A stretch of DNA of 64,000 nucleotides. Origin: Flavobacterium sp. N502536 (GTDB taxonomy: Bacteria; Bacteroidota; Bacteroidia; Flavobacteriales; Flavobacteriaceae). Below, piece after piece: positions 1 through 7,965 of the stretch. The stretch spans positions 868,001-932,000 of the forward strand of contig NZ_CP110011.1 in the NCBI RefSeq assembly GCF_025947345.1, read 5' to 3'. Below the pieces are notes generated by a model. It did no database searches, had not been told where the DNA came from, and saw only the letters and a program-made list of their open reading frames with translations. The position numbers were made by a program, and so were the translations under genes. Positions within the stretch are counted from its first letter, which is position 1; every line of letters starts with the position of its first letter.

Positions 1-483
1 CATCCTATTACTGTTGAATTAGGCGAAGTCGAACTACAGGACCCCATTTCCAAAAATCAAAAAGAAGTACTGCTTAAAAATTTACAGGCTCTGGGCTTTG
101 ATTTTATCGATGACAAAAAAAGTAAAACGGTTGAGAAGGTCAAAAACCTCATCGTGGATCTGGTGCATCATAAAAACAACGACCTCAAAGTTACGATGTC
201 TGATTATTTAGTTCAAAATCTCCATCAGGATTACAGCACACTAAGCAATTTATTCTCGGAAATTGAAAACACCACTATCGAAAAGTACTTTATCAGCCAG
301 AAAATAGAAAAGGTAAAGGAGCTACTTGTTTACAATGAACTGTCATTAAGTCAAATCGCAGATACGCTCAACTATAGCAATGTAGCACATTTGAGCAATC
401 AGTTTAAGAAAATTACAGGCTTTACTCCTACCAGCTTTAAACAATTGAAGGATAAAAAACGCATTGAGATTGAGAATTTATAA
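1..483 (+). CDS. AraC-family transcriptional regulator, 5' end cut by window edge
   Basis: An open frame runs from the first base to the stop at 481-483, giving 161 visible residues. The last ~95 residues form an AraC/XylS DNA-binding domain: YFISQKIEKVKELL, then a first helix-turn-helix around LSLSQIADTLNYSNVAHLSNQFKK, then the usual FKKITGFTPTSFKQL ending. The visible upstream part (ITVELGEVEL...LQALGFDFIDD) resembles the end of a small heavy-metal-associated (HMA-like) fold. As I remember the family, such proteins are about 185-190 residues and start with a Cys-x-x-Cys metal site, so roughly 25 residues would lie outside the window. The neighbouring multicopper oxidase fits a copper-responsive role, but that is inference. 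An internal GTG at 154 is open but would cut off the upstream half. Confidence 0.8.
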   Translation, partial: HPITVELGEVELQDPISKNQKEVLLKNLQALGFDFIDDKKSKTVEKVKNLIVDLVHHKNNDLKVTMSDYLVQNLHQDYSTLSNLFSEIENTTIEKYFISQKIEKVKELLVYNELSLSQIADTLNYSNVAHLSNQFKKITGFTPTSFKQLKDKKRIEIENL

Positions 484-494
484 GATTCGATTTC

Positions 495-596
495 TCGCAA
501 AGACGCAGAGGTGCTAAGTTTTTCTATTCGCCTAAAACGGAAAATGCTGCAACTTCACTTCTTTGTGAGGTTATGAAAGCGTCTAAGTCTTTGCGA
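495..596. repeat. Imperfect inverted repeat of the CGCAAAGACGC word family
   Basis: The gap after the AraC-type gene holds TCGCAAAGAC at 495-504 and its exact complement GTCTTTGCGA at 587-596, with related words (gcagaggtgctaag, gcgtctaag) just inside. The same words recur near 8926-8957, 25431-25554 and 46975-47090. The position fits a degraded copy of the hairpin element described there, which may act as a terminator. The rest of the gap up to the oxidase (597-763) shows no gene. Confidence 0.5.
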
Positions 597-763
597 TAAA
601 CAACAGACTTCCCAAATCTTACAAATCATTCTCAAAATTGTACAACCCAAAGTAATTGTTAGTTCAGAAATTTGCAGTGTAATACTTAAAGTACAGCAAC
701 AATGAGGTAGCACTCTGTTATTTCAGGAATGCTGTGCGGTTGCGAAATCTAAACCTTTAAAAA

Positions 764-3007
764 ATGAGCATGAAACTACATACTATTATACTCGCCTTTC
801 TAATTGCCTTTAGTGCAAAAGCGCAAAAAGTGGTTCGTTACGATTTACATGTGCGTGACACTATTGTGAATTTTTCGGGAAAAGAAAAACGAGCGATTGC
901 GGTTAACGGGCAAATTCCGATGCCAACGCTGACTTTTACAGAAGGTGATGTTGCCGAGATTTACGTCCACAACGACTTAAAAAAAGAAAATACGGCCCTG
1001 CACTGGCACGGATTGTTCCTTCCGAATAAGGAAGACGGTGTTCCGTATTTAACACAAATGCCTATAAAACCGGGAACCACACACAAATACAGCTTCCCTA
1101 TTATTCAAAACGGAACGTATTGGTACCACAGCCATTCGGGCTTGCAGGAACAAATTGGTTTGTACGGACTTTTTATCATCAACAAAAAGAAAGACGATAG
1201 CACAATTAGAAAAGGAATCGACGATTTGCCAACCGTTCCTGTTATTTTAAGCGAATGGACCGATTTGAAACCGGAAAATGTACAACGAATGCTGCACAAT
1301 GCCAACGATTGGTTTGCCATCAAAAAAGGAACTACCCAAAGTTATGCGGAGGCTCTTAAACAAGGACAGTTTTCGACGAAAGTAACCAACGAATGGAAAC
1401 GTATGAATGCTATGGACGTTAGTGACGTTTATTATGAGAAATTTCTAATTAACGGTAAAAACGAACAGCAACTTTCGCAATTTAAAGCAGGCGATAAAGT
1501 CAGACTGAGAATTGCCAACGGAGGTGCTTCGAGTTATTTTTGGCTGACCTATGGAGGCGGAAAAATAACGGTCGTGGCCAGTGACGGAAACGATGTCGAA
1601 CCCGTAGAAGTGGATCGGCTAATTATTGCGGTTTCTGAAACCTATGATGTTGTGGTTACCATTCCGGAAGATAAAAAATCCTTTGCTTTTCTGGCTACAG
1701 CCGAAGACCGAACCGGTTCCGCTTCCTTATTTTTAGGCGAAGGAGCCAAACAGTCTGTCGCTCATCTTCCGAAATTAAAATATTTTGAGGGGATGAAAAT
1801 GATGAACGATATGATGAAAATGAACGGTGAGATGAACGATATGGGTATGAAAATGTCTTTGAATAAGATGGATATGAATGCCGTTATGTATCCTGAAATT
1901 ACCGGAGGAGGTGAACTTGAAAAGATGGAAGATCATTCCAAGCACAATATGGAAGGCATGAACATGTCTGCCGATACAACGGAAGTTGCCGGAATTACGA
2001 CACTTAATTACGGGATGCTGAAATCACCAACCCCAACGACACTGCCCAAAGATGCTCCGGTAAAAGAGCTTCGCTTCGAGTTATCCGGAAACATGAACCG
2101 CTATGTCTGGAGTTTAGACAATAAAGTAGTTTCTGAAACTGATAAGATCTTAATTAAAAAAGGAGAAAATGTTCGAATTGTATTGTACAACGGATCGATG
2201 ATGCGTCATCCCATGCATTTACACGGACATGATTTCAGAATTCTGAACGAACATGGTGAATATTCTCCACTAAAGAATGTGATTGACATTATGCCAATGG
2301 AGACCGACACGATCGAATTTCAGGCCAATGCTGACGGAGACTGGTTTTTTCATTGTCACATACTGTATCATATGATGGCCGGAATGGGTCGGGTTTTTAC
2401 TTATGAAAATTCAGCGCCAAATCCGTTAATACACGATCCGAAAATGGCTTATAAGATGTTAAAGATGGACGACCGCATGTTTCATTTTATGGCTGAAAAT
2501 GATTTTGCCTCCAATGGAAACGACGGAGAAGCGATGTTGGGCAACACCCGTTGGAGCATTGGTACCGAATGGAGATTGGGTTACAACGACAAACACGGTT
2601 ATGAAACGGAGACACATATTGGCCGTTACATTGGCAAAATGCAATGGTTTATGCCTTTTATCGGTTTCGACTGGCGCTACAGAAGAATGGGAATGGACGA
2701 ACAGGAACAAAATCTCTTTGGGCAAAAGAATACCAAAGACAATCGTTCGGTGCTGAGTGCCGGTATCGAGTACACCTTACCTATGCTGGTAAAAGCGCAG
2801 GTCGAAGTGTATACCGATGGAAATGTGCGAATACAGTTTGAACGAAAAGACATTCCTCTTTCCAGACGTCTGCGCATGAATTTGATGTGGAATACAGACA
2901 AGGAATACATGGCGGGACTAAAGTATATCGTCGGAAGAAACTTTGGAGTTACGACACACTACGACAGTGATATGGGTGTTGGCTTTGGGGTAAATTTGAA
3001 TTATTAA
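764..3007 (+). CDS. Multicopper oxidase (CopA-like) with CopB-like C-terminal extension
   Basis: This 747-residue protein starts with a signal peptide (LHTIILAFLIAFSAKAQ), so it acts outside the cytoplasm. Copper ligands are visible: HWHG at residues 80-83, YWYHSHSG at 119-126, HPMHLHG at 482-488 and HCHILYHMMAGM at 530-541. The last is the type 1 site (Cys531, His536, Met541). Residues ~345-402 are very rich in Met and His, as in copper-resistance CopA/PcoA proteins. After the oxidase fold ends near residue 550, about 190 residues follow that do not belong to it (WSIGTEWRLGYN, FMPFIGFDWRYRR) and look like CopB/PcoB-type beta-strands. The likely role is Cu(I) oxidation and tolerance. ATG 764 was chosen; ATG 770 is equally possible. 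Confidence 0.9.
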   Translation: MSMKLHTIILAFLIAFSAKAQKVVRYDLHVRDTIVNFSGKEKRAIAVNGQIPMPTLTFTEGDVAEIYVHNDLKKENTALHWHGLFLPNKEDGVPYLTQMPIKPGTTHKYSFPIIQNGTYWYHSHSGLQEQIGLYGLFIINKKKDDSTIRKGIDDLPTVPVILSEWTDLKPENVQRMLHNANDWFAIKKGTTQSYAEALKQGQFSTKVTNEWKRMNAMDVSDVYYEKFLINGKNEQQLSQFKAGDKVRLRIANGGASSYFWLTYGGGKITVVASDGNDVEPVEVDRLIIAVSETYDVVVTIPEDKKSFAFLATAEDRTGSASLFLGEGAKQSVAHLPKLKYFEGMKMMNDMMKMNGEMNDMGMKMSLNKMDMNAVMYPEITGGGELEKMEDHSKHNMEGMNMSADTTEVAGITTLNYGMLKSPTPTTLPKDAPVKELRFELSGNMNRYVWSLDNKVVSETDKILIKKGENVRIVLYNGSMMRHPMHLHGHDFRILNEHGEYSPLKNVIDIMPMETDTIEFQANADGDWFFHCHILYHMMAGMGRVFTYENSAPNPLIHDPKMAYKMLKMDDRMFHFMAENDFASNGNDGEAMLGNTRWSIGTEWRLGYNDKHGYETETHIGRYIGKMQWFMPFIGFDWRYRRMGMDEQEQNLFGQKNTKDNRSVLSAGIEYTLPMLVKAQVEVYTDGNVRIQFERKDIPLSRRLRMNLMWNTDKEYMAGLKYIVGRNFGVTTHYDSDMGVGFGVNLNY

Positions 3008-3143
3008 GCAAAAAGACATCTTTAATTCAATCGTAACATACTGATTTAAAAGGCCGAAACACCCCCTTTAAATGTTATTCCGAAAATTAATTTATTACAA
3101 AAACATTAACTAAACTGTAAGAGTTAACACCGGAAACTCTTTT

Positions 3144-3151
3144 TATATTTG
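3144..3151 (+). promoter_or_regulatory. Predicted -7 box (TATATTTG) for the small Cys-rich gene
   Basis: TATATTTG matches the Bacteroidota -7 consensus TAnnTTTG and lies 54 bases before the ATG at 3205. No clear -33 TTG is seen at the usual distance. Confidence 0.5.
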
Positions 3152-3204
3152 AACCATTATCGTCAATTAGAAAACAAAATTATAAAACCATAAATTAAAC
3201 AAAA

Positions 3205-3384
3205 ATGAAAAAATTATTTACCGTTTTAGCTCTTGCTTTATTTACAATTGGTATTCAGGCACAAGACACTAAGCCAGCTCCTAAAAAAGAAAAAGAGAAA
3301 AAAGAATCTTGCTGTAAAAAAACAGATACTGCAAAAAAAGACGATGCAAAAAAAGATAAAAAATCATGTTGCGTTAAAAAATAA
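3205..3384 (+). CDS. Small exported Lys-rich peptide with two Cys-Cys pairs (59 aa)
   Basis: A clean 59-codon frame starts MKKLFTVLALALFTIGIQAQ, a typical signal peptide, and ends at the TAA at 3382. The mature part is only ~39 residues, about half of them Lys, with two SCC pairs (ESCCKK and KSCCVKK). I do not recognise a named family. Vicinal cysteines and export suggest metal, possibly Cu(I), binding, and the preceding gene is a copper oxidase; both points are inference. The gene has its own -7 box (3144-3151) and a strong terminator (3402-3432), so it is probably a single-gene transcript that could be abundant. Confidence 0.7.
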   Translation: MKKLFTVLALALFTIGIQAQDTKPAPKKEKEKKESCCKKTDTAKKDDAKKDKKSCCVKK

Positions 3385-3401
3385 ACGAAACTTGTTTCAA
3401 C

Positions 3402-3432
3402 AAAAAGACCTCAATTACTTGAGGTCTTTTTT
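3402..3432 (+). terminator. Rho-independent terminator after the small peptide gene
   Basis: The arms aaaaagacctca and tgaggtcttttt form a perfect 12-bp stem with a 6-base loop, ending in a T run. It lies 18 bases after the stop codon. Confidence 0.85.
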
Positions 3433-3678
3433 ATTTCTTAGCACGACCCAACCAAAGGGAACGGACGAAGTAATTGACACAAACTAAATCAGATATTCAG
3501 CATTTGACTTAAAATTTTATACTAATTCGGGACAAGAATGCCTGTTTTTAATTCCCTTAACAAAGCTCGAAACATTGTCAGAGGTCCTTATTGTAAACTC
3601 CGGATACCTGAGTATTTGGCAAACATAATTTGTGAAATCACTCCATCCGTTCCCTTAGGCCGGATCCTGATGAAAAAA

Positions 3679-4131
3679 CTATTTAATTCGAACGCTCCAC
3701 TCAAAATCCATTTCAGAAACCTGAGTACCGCTCTCATCTGTTCCAATCGATTTCATCCAGAAGGTTTGCCCCTCGCCTGTTTTGATTGTTCTTTGAATAG
3801 CATCGGCTATTAAATGTCCGTCGTTACAAACAAAGGTTATTCTTCCTGTTGCTTTTTTAGTAAAATTCCCCTTATTGTTGGCTACCAGCATCGAAATCTT
3901 TTTTCCGCTTTGTTGAATCTGAGAGATCACCAATGCTCCGGTAGTTAGTTCCGCAGCCATTGCCTGAACGGCAAAATACATCGAGTTAAACGGATTTTGG
4001 TTGATCCATCGGTGTTTGACGCTTACCACGCATCTGTCTTTGTCGATTGCCTTTACACGCACACCACAAATGTAGGCCGATGGTAGTTTGAATAATACAA
4101 ATTTATTGAGTTTAGAAACAGATAATGCCAT
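3679..4131 (-). CDS. DUF4442 hot-dog-fold thioesterase-like protein
   Basis: The product is 150 residues from the ATG at 4131 (MALSVSKLNKF). An in-frame ATG at 4194 would add 21 hydrophobic residues encoded by AT-rich intergenic-looking DNA, so the shorter start is preferred. The pattern (KLPSAYICGVRVKAID, RWINQNPFNSMYFAVQAMAAELTTGALV) matches DUF4442 proteins, which share the hot-dog fold of PaaI-like acyl-CoA thioesterases; NPFNSMYFAVQ is the segment that usually carries the active-site helix. The substrate is unknown. The gene stands alone and converges with the small peptide gene upstream. Confidence 0.8.
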   Translation of the reverse strand: MALSVSKLNKFVLFKLPSAYICGVRVKAIDKDRCVVSVKHRWINQNPFNSMYFAVQAMAAELTTGALVISQIQQSGKKISMLVANNKGNFTKKATGRITFVCNDGHLIADAIQRTIKTGEGQTFWMKSIGTDESGTQVSEMDFEWSVRIK

Positions 4132-4327
4132 GGTATTTATTTTTTTTATGTAAAAATACAAAAAAACTATGCACGCACAATAAATTCTAAACACTTTCCA
4201 GGATTACCAATAAAATCAAGTATTCCGAATGGTTTTCAGTCAATTATAGTGATCTGAAAAATTTTAATCTTGTTAAAATTTTGTTAATGTTTGGTACTAT
4301 GCAAAACAAGATACTGTCTTTTAGATA

Positions 4328-4335
4328 TATATTTG
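4328..4335 (+). promoter_or_regulatory. Predicted -7 box (TATATTTG) for the DUF4870 gene
   Basis: TATATTTG fits TAnnTTTG and lies 28 bases upstream of the ATG at 4364, leaving room for a short leader. No convincing -33 element is seen. Confidence 0.5.
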
Positions 4336-4363
4336 CATAAGAAATTACTATATACTTTTAATC

Positions 4364-4843
4364 ATGGAAACAACAACACCACTCATCATGGAAACGACCT
4401 CAGAAAAGAACACTGCAACGTTCACACATTTAAGTACATTAAGTCAGTACATCATTCCGTTTGGGAATTATATTTTCCCAATATTGATCTGGACGAGTTA
4501 CAAAGACAAATCAGAATATGTAAATCATCACGGAAAGCAAGCTTTAAATTTTCAATTGAGTCTTTTGCTTTATACGTTAGTTCTGGCTCTGATTGCAATT
4601 CCGATTTTCGTTACTGTTTTTTTACAGAACCTTCCAATGGAAGCTGTTTTTAACGACGAAGATTTTATCATCAGAAACTTTGACTTTAATGGAAATATTG
4701 CTCTTTTAAGTATTGGAGCAACAGCAGTTTTACTTTTTGGAGTATTAAAATTTGTTGAATTCTTTTTAGTGATTTATGCTTCAATAAAAGCGTCAAACGG
4801 AGAATTATACAAGTATCCGTTAACGATTCCTTTTATCAAATAA
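4364..4843 (+). CDS. DUF4870 (Tic20-like) membrane protein
   Basis: This 159-residue protein has the DUF4870 pattern: a first membrane segment in LSQYIIPFGNYIFPILIW, the motif YVNHHGKQALNFQLSLLLYTLVLALI, two more hydrophobic stretches (ALLSIGATAVLLFGVLKFVEFFLVIYASIKASNGELYKYPL), and the characteristic G-x-x-Y-x-Y-P end. The family is widespread in bacteria and has no settled function. The first ~20 residues are polar and likely cytoplasmic. ATG 4364 follows the predicted -7 box closely; an in-frame ATG at 4388 is an alternative. It sits upstream of a probable structured RNA and the padR-pspC operon. Confidence 0.85.
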   Translation: METTTPLIMETTSEKNTATFTHLSTLSQYIIPFGNYIFPILIWTSYKDKSEYVNHHGKQALNFQLSLLLYTLVLALIAIPIFVTVFLQNLPMEAVFNDEDFIIRNFDFNGNIALLSIGATAVLLFGVLKFVEFFLVIYASIKASNGELYKYPLTIPFIK

Positions 4844-4870
4844 AGGGTTAAAAGTTAAAAGTTATAGGTT

Positions 4871-4956
4871 AAGGATTTAGCCCTGATAGAAGTGAAAATC
4901 CTTTTGTGCCGGGTTCGGCACAAAAGATTGAAACGGATAGCAGGAAAAAGCTCCTA
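4871..4956 (+). ncRNA. Probable structured RNA between the DUF4870 gene and padR
   Basis: Three nested helices can be drawn: AGGA (4872-4875) with TCCT (4952-4955); CCTG (4882-4885) with CAGG (4941-4944); and an 11-bp hairpin, cttttgtgccg (4901-4911) with cggcacaaaag (4916-4926), capped by GGTT. The internal loops are purine-rich and roughly symmetric (atagaagtgaaa opposite gaaacggatag). I remember very similar intergenic sequences from other Flavobacterium genomes, and a flavobacterial RNA motif called Flavo-1 exists, but I cannot confirm that this is a member. It is not a simple terminator, because A-rich rather than T-rich DNA follows. It could be a leader element for padR-pspC or a free small RNA. 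Confidence 0.5.
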
Positions 4957-5065
4957 AAAAAATCAATCATCAATCACCCGAGCCGGAAGGGCAAACCGGC
5001 AACTCAATCATCAATCAATCATCATCAATCAAAAAACGAATTGTTCAATCTAAAAAAAACAAAAT
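4957..5065. repeat. Low-complexity AATCATC words with a small GC hairpin
   Basis: The stretch is built mostly of the words aatc/atcatc repeated irregularly on both sides of a hairpin, gccgg (4982-4986) with ccggc (4996-5000). No reading frame or known element is seen. It forms most of the leader of padR. Confidence 0.5.
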
Positions 5066-5071
5066 GAAATT

Positions 5072-5404
5072 ATGAACATTGAAAACACAAAAGCACAGAT
5101 GCGCAAAGGTGTTCTTGAGTTTTGCATCTTATCGGTACTAAAAGAAAAAGACGCATATACCTCAGAAATACTAGACACTTTAAAAAACGCAAAATTACTA
5201 GTTGTTGAGGGAACAGTTTATCCACTTTTGACTAGGCTGAAAAACGACGGTTTGCTTAATTATCGATGGGAAGAATCTACATCAGGACCACCAAGAAAAT
5301 ATTATGGATTAACCGAAATAGGACAAACATTTTTAAACGAACTTAGCGGTACCTGGACAGAATTGTCTGACGCCGTAAAACTAATCACCAATCAAAATCA
5401 ATAA
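5072..5404 (+). CDS. PadR-family transcriptional regulator
   Basis: The protein has 110 residues, the size of the short PadR (PadR-s1) subfamily. It begins with QMRKGVLEFCILSVLKEKDAYTSEIL, followed by the winged-helix core VVEGTVYPLLTRLKNDGLLNYRWEESTSGPPRKYYGLTEIG, whose GTVYPLLTRL and PRKYYxLT motifs are diagnostic. It is a cytoplasmic DNA-binding repressor. It precedes the PspC-domain gene by 3 bases, so the two are co-transcribed; in Bacteroidota such PadR genes usually control the PspC/GIN genes behind them (family knowledge plus inference). The leader carries a likely structured RNA. Confidence 0.92.
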   Translation: MNIENTKAQMRKGVLEFCILSVLKEKDAYTSEILDTLKNAKLLVVEGTVYPLLTRLKNDGLLNYRWEESTSGPPRKYYGLTEIGQTFLNELSGTWTELSDAVKLITNQNQ

Positions 5405-5407
5405 GTC

Positions 5408-7141
5408 ATGAACAAAACAGTAAATATTAACTTAGGCGGTATGGTTTTTCACATCGATGAAGACGCATATTTAAAACTGACACGCTATTTTGACGCTATA
5501 AAACGATCCCTTACCAATTCTTCCGGACAGGACGAAATTATTAAAGATATCGAAATGCGTATTTCTGAATTATTAATTGAGAAACAAAAAAGCGACAAAC
5601 ATGTTGTAGGACTGAAAGACGTTGATGAGGTGATTACCGTTATGGGACAACCTGAAGATTATATCCTTGAAGACGAAGAAAAAACAAGCCAGTCTTTTAG
5701 CGACTACGGAGCAAGAAAGCACAAAAAATTGTACCGTGACAAAGAAAAAGGTATGATTGGTGGTGTAGCAACCGGTTTAGGACATTATTTTGGAATTGAT
5801 GCAGTTTGGATCAAGATTATCTTCTTAATATTTGTTTTCGCAGGTTTTGGAACCGGAATCTTAGCTTACTTTGTTCTTTGGATTGTGACTCCGGAAGCGA
5901 TTACTACTTCAGAAAAACTGGAAATGACTGGGGAACCGGTTACCATTTCGAACATTGAAAAAAAAGTTCGCGAAGAAATTGAAAACTTATCTGATAAATT
6001 CAAAAATGCAGATTATGACGCAATGGGAAACCAGGTAAAGTCGGGAGCTGAGAGAATAAGTAGTTCATTTGGAGACTTTATCATGACGGTTTTTAAAATA
6101 TTCGCTAAGTTCTTAGGAGTGATTTTAATTATGTCAGGAATCAGTGTTTTGATCATGTTACTGATTGGTGTTTTCACTTTAGGAACGAACGTTTTTGTTG
6201 ATTTTCCATGGCAAAACTTTGTAGATGCCGGAAACTTCACAGATTATCCGCTTTGGTCATTTGGTTTATTAATGTTCTTTGCTGTTGGAATTCCATTTTT
6301 CTTCCTGACTCTTTTAGGTTTCAAATTGTTATCTCCGAACCTGAAGTCTATTGGAAATATTACCAAATATACTTTGTTAGCAATTTGGATTATTGCAGTT
6401 GCAATCGCCATCAGCATCGGAATCAAACAGGCAACTGAGCTTTCTTACGACAATAAAATGGTAGAGAAAAAAGCGATCAACATTACAGCAAAAGATACGC
6501 TTTACGTAAAATTCAGATACAATGATTATTATGCAAAAGACCTGAACCACCATAGTGATTTCGAATTTGTACAGGACTCAGCCAACAATCAATTGATCTA
6601 TTCTAACGATGTTCGCTTGCATGTTTTACATACAGATGAGGCTGCACCTTACATTCAAATTGAAAAAACAGCCAGAGGTAACTCGTTTATCAACGCGAAA
6701 CAGAGAGCAGAAAAAATCAATTACAAGTTTGAGATTAACGGAAATCGTTTAGTTTTGGATAATTATTTTCTGACAGATGTAAAAAACAAATTCAGAGGAC
6801 AGGAAGTGGATGTATACTTGTACTTACCTGAAGGACAGTTGTTCAAACCAGATGCATCTGTACAGGATTACGACGCTTCTGAAAATGATTTTTTCAACTT
6901 ACACTTTAGCGGTAACTACAGCTACAAAGTAGAAGGTTCAAAAATTAAATGCCTTGACTGCCCTGCCGAAGAGAATGAGTATGGGGACGAATATGAGGAT
7001 ACAACTGAAGAAAATTACATCGAGAAAGATACCGTAAATGGAGTTTCCATTGAAGTGAACGGAAAAGAAATTTTAAACGCAAAGAAAACCAAAGGAAAAT
7101 TAACCACTGATAAAAACGGAGTTGTAATCAAAATTAACTAG
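5408..7141 (+). CDS. PspC-domain multi-pass membrane protein
   Basis: This is a 577-residue protein. The N-terminal ~95 residues are soluble (MNKTVNINLGGMVFHIDEDAYLKL, DIEMRISELL). Residues ~102-163 form a PspC domain (KKLYRDKEKGMIGGVATGLGHYFGID, then a membrane segment ending in LWIVTPEA). Three further membrane segments follow near residues 220-340, then a long soluble tail (from about residue 350) that probably faces the periplasm and ends in an acidic linker. PspC domains belong to envelope-stress (phage-shock) systems. It lies in one operon with padR (3-base gap) and a GIN-domain lipoprotein (3-base gap), which supports an envelope-sensing role. Confidence 0.9.
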   Translation: MNKTVNINLGGMVFHIDEDAYLKLTRYFDAIKRSLTNSSGQDEIIKDIEMRISELLIEKQKSDKHVVGLKDVDEVITVMGQPEDYILEDEEKTSQSFSDYGARKHKKLYRDKEKGMIGGVATGLGHYFGIDAVWIKIIFLIFVFAGFGTGILAYFVLWIVTPEAITTSEKLEMTGEPVTISNIEKKVREEIENLSDKFKNADYDAMGNQVKSGAERISSSFGDFIMTVFKIFAKFLGVILIMSGISVLIMLLIGVFTLGTNVFVDFPWQNFVDAGNFTDYPLWSFGLLMFFAVGIPFFFLTLLGFKLLSPNLKSIGNITKYTLLAIWIIAVAIAISIGIKQATELSYDNKMVEKKAINITAKDTLYVKFRYNDYYAKDLNHHSDFEFVQDSANNQLIYSNDVRLHVLHTDEAAPYIQIEKTARGNSFINAKQRAEKINYKFEINGNRLVLDNYFLTDVKNKFRGQEVDVYLYLPEGQLFKPDASVQDYDASENDFFNLHFSGNYSYKVEGSKIKCLDCPAEENEYGDEYEDTTEENYIEKDTVNGVSIEVNGKEILNAKKTKGKLTTDKNGVVIKIN

Positions 7142-7144
7142 GCC

Positions 7145-7879
7145 ATGATAAAAATAATCATTCATATTACAAAATTCATTATTGCAGCAGTTACTGCATT
7201 ATTGTTTGCCTCTTGTAACTTTAATGTGAATACTATTAAAGGAAGCGGAAATGTTACTACTGAAAAAAGAATTGTTCAGGGCAATTTTACGAAAGTATCG
7301 GTTAGTACTGCAATCGATCTGATTATTATCCAATCTGATTCTACGGAAATTGTTGTTGAAGCAGATGATAACATCCAACAGGAAATCATAACAAAAGTGG
7401 AGAATGGAACTTTATATGTTAAATGCAAACAAGGCTCTTTCCGTGATATTACCAAGAAAAAAGTAACGGTAAAAATGCCTGTTATTGATAAATTAGAATC
7501 TTCAAGTGCTGCCACGATTACGAGCAAAGGCCTGATTCAGGGTCAGGATATTAATCTCGAAGCTTCAAGTGCTTCAACATTAAATGTAAATATCGAATCG
7601 GATAACATTACTTGTGATTCAGACAGCGGAAGTTCTATTGGACTGGAAGGAAAAGCATTAAAAATGCAGGTCTCAGCTTCAAGCGGCGGTAGTATCAATG
7701 CTCATAAATTATTTGCAAATGATATTCATGCAGAAGCTTCAAGCGGAGGAGATATAAATGTTCACCCAATTGTAAACCTGAAAGCAGCGGCCAGCAGCGG
7801 CGGAACTATCAATTATGACATCACTCCAAAAACAATTGAAAAAACTGCAAGTTCAGGAGGAACGATTAGTAAGGAATAA
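7145..7879 (+). CDS. GIN-domain (DUF2807) lipoprotein
   Basis: This 244-residue protein begins with a lipoprotein signal (AAVTALLFASCNFNV, Cys in the lipobox). The body is a head GIN domain (GSGNVTTEKRIVQGNFTKVSVSTAIDLIIIQ...VEADDNIQQEI), expected to fold as a right-handed beta-helix. Towards the end the words ASSGG or SSGGS recur at regular distances (ASSGGSIN, ASSGGDIN, ASSGGTIN, ASSGGTIS), marking successive helix turns. The function of GIN-domain proteins is not established; adhesion or envelope roles have been suggested. The gene follows the PspC gene by 3 bases and ends before a terminator, so it closes the padR-pspC operon. Confidence 0.88.
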   Translation: MIKIIIHITKFIIAAVTALLFASCNFNVNTIKGSGNVTTEKRIVQGNFTKVSVSTAIDLIIIQSDSTEIVVEADDNIQQEIITKVENGTLYVKCKQGSFRDITKKKVTVKMPVIDKLESSSAATITSKGLIQGQDINLEASSASTLNVNIESDNITCDSDSGSSIGLEGKALKMQVSASSGGSINAHKLFANDIHAEASSGGDINVHPIVNLKAAASSGGTINYDITPKTIEKTASSGGTISKE

Positions 7880-7902
7880 ACCTTATTTATCTGTTAAATA
7901 TA

Positions 7903-7936
7903 AAAAAATCATTCATCGAAAGTGGATGATTTTTTT
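7903..7936 (+). terminator. Terminator of the padR-pspC-GIN operon
   Basis: aaaaaatcat pairs with atgatttttt around a short loop, giving an A-stem-T structure 23 bases after the stop. Its T run merges directly into the next gene's -7 box. Confidence 0.75.
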
Positions 7937-7943
7937 ATATTTG
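7936..7943 (+). promoter_or_regulatory. Predicted -7 box (TATATTTG) for the second GIN gene
   Basis: TATATTTG lies 22 bases before the ATG at 7966 and starts at the very end of the preceding terminator. The second GIN gene is therefore a separate transcription unit. Confidence 0.6.
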
Positions 7944-7965
7944 TCAAAATCAAATCTTAGAATTA

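Noticed and set aside
3233..3487. Lys/Gln-rich 84-residue frame overlapping the small Cys peptide gene
   Set aside because: It lies in another frame of the same bases and runs through the terminator; the 3205-3384 frame has the signal peptide and ends before the terminator.
3538..3813. Plus-strand 91-residue frame
   Set aside because: It overlaps the DUF4442 gene on the opposite strand and shows no domain or signal peptide.
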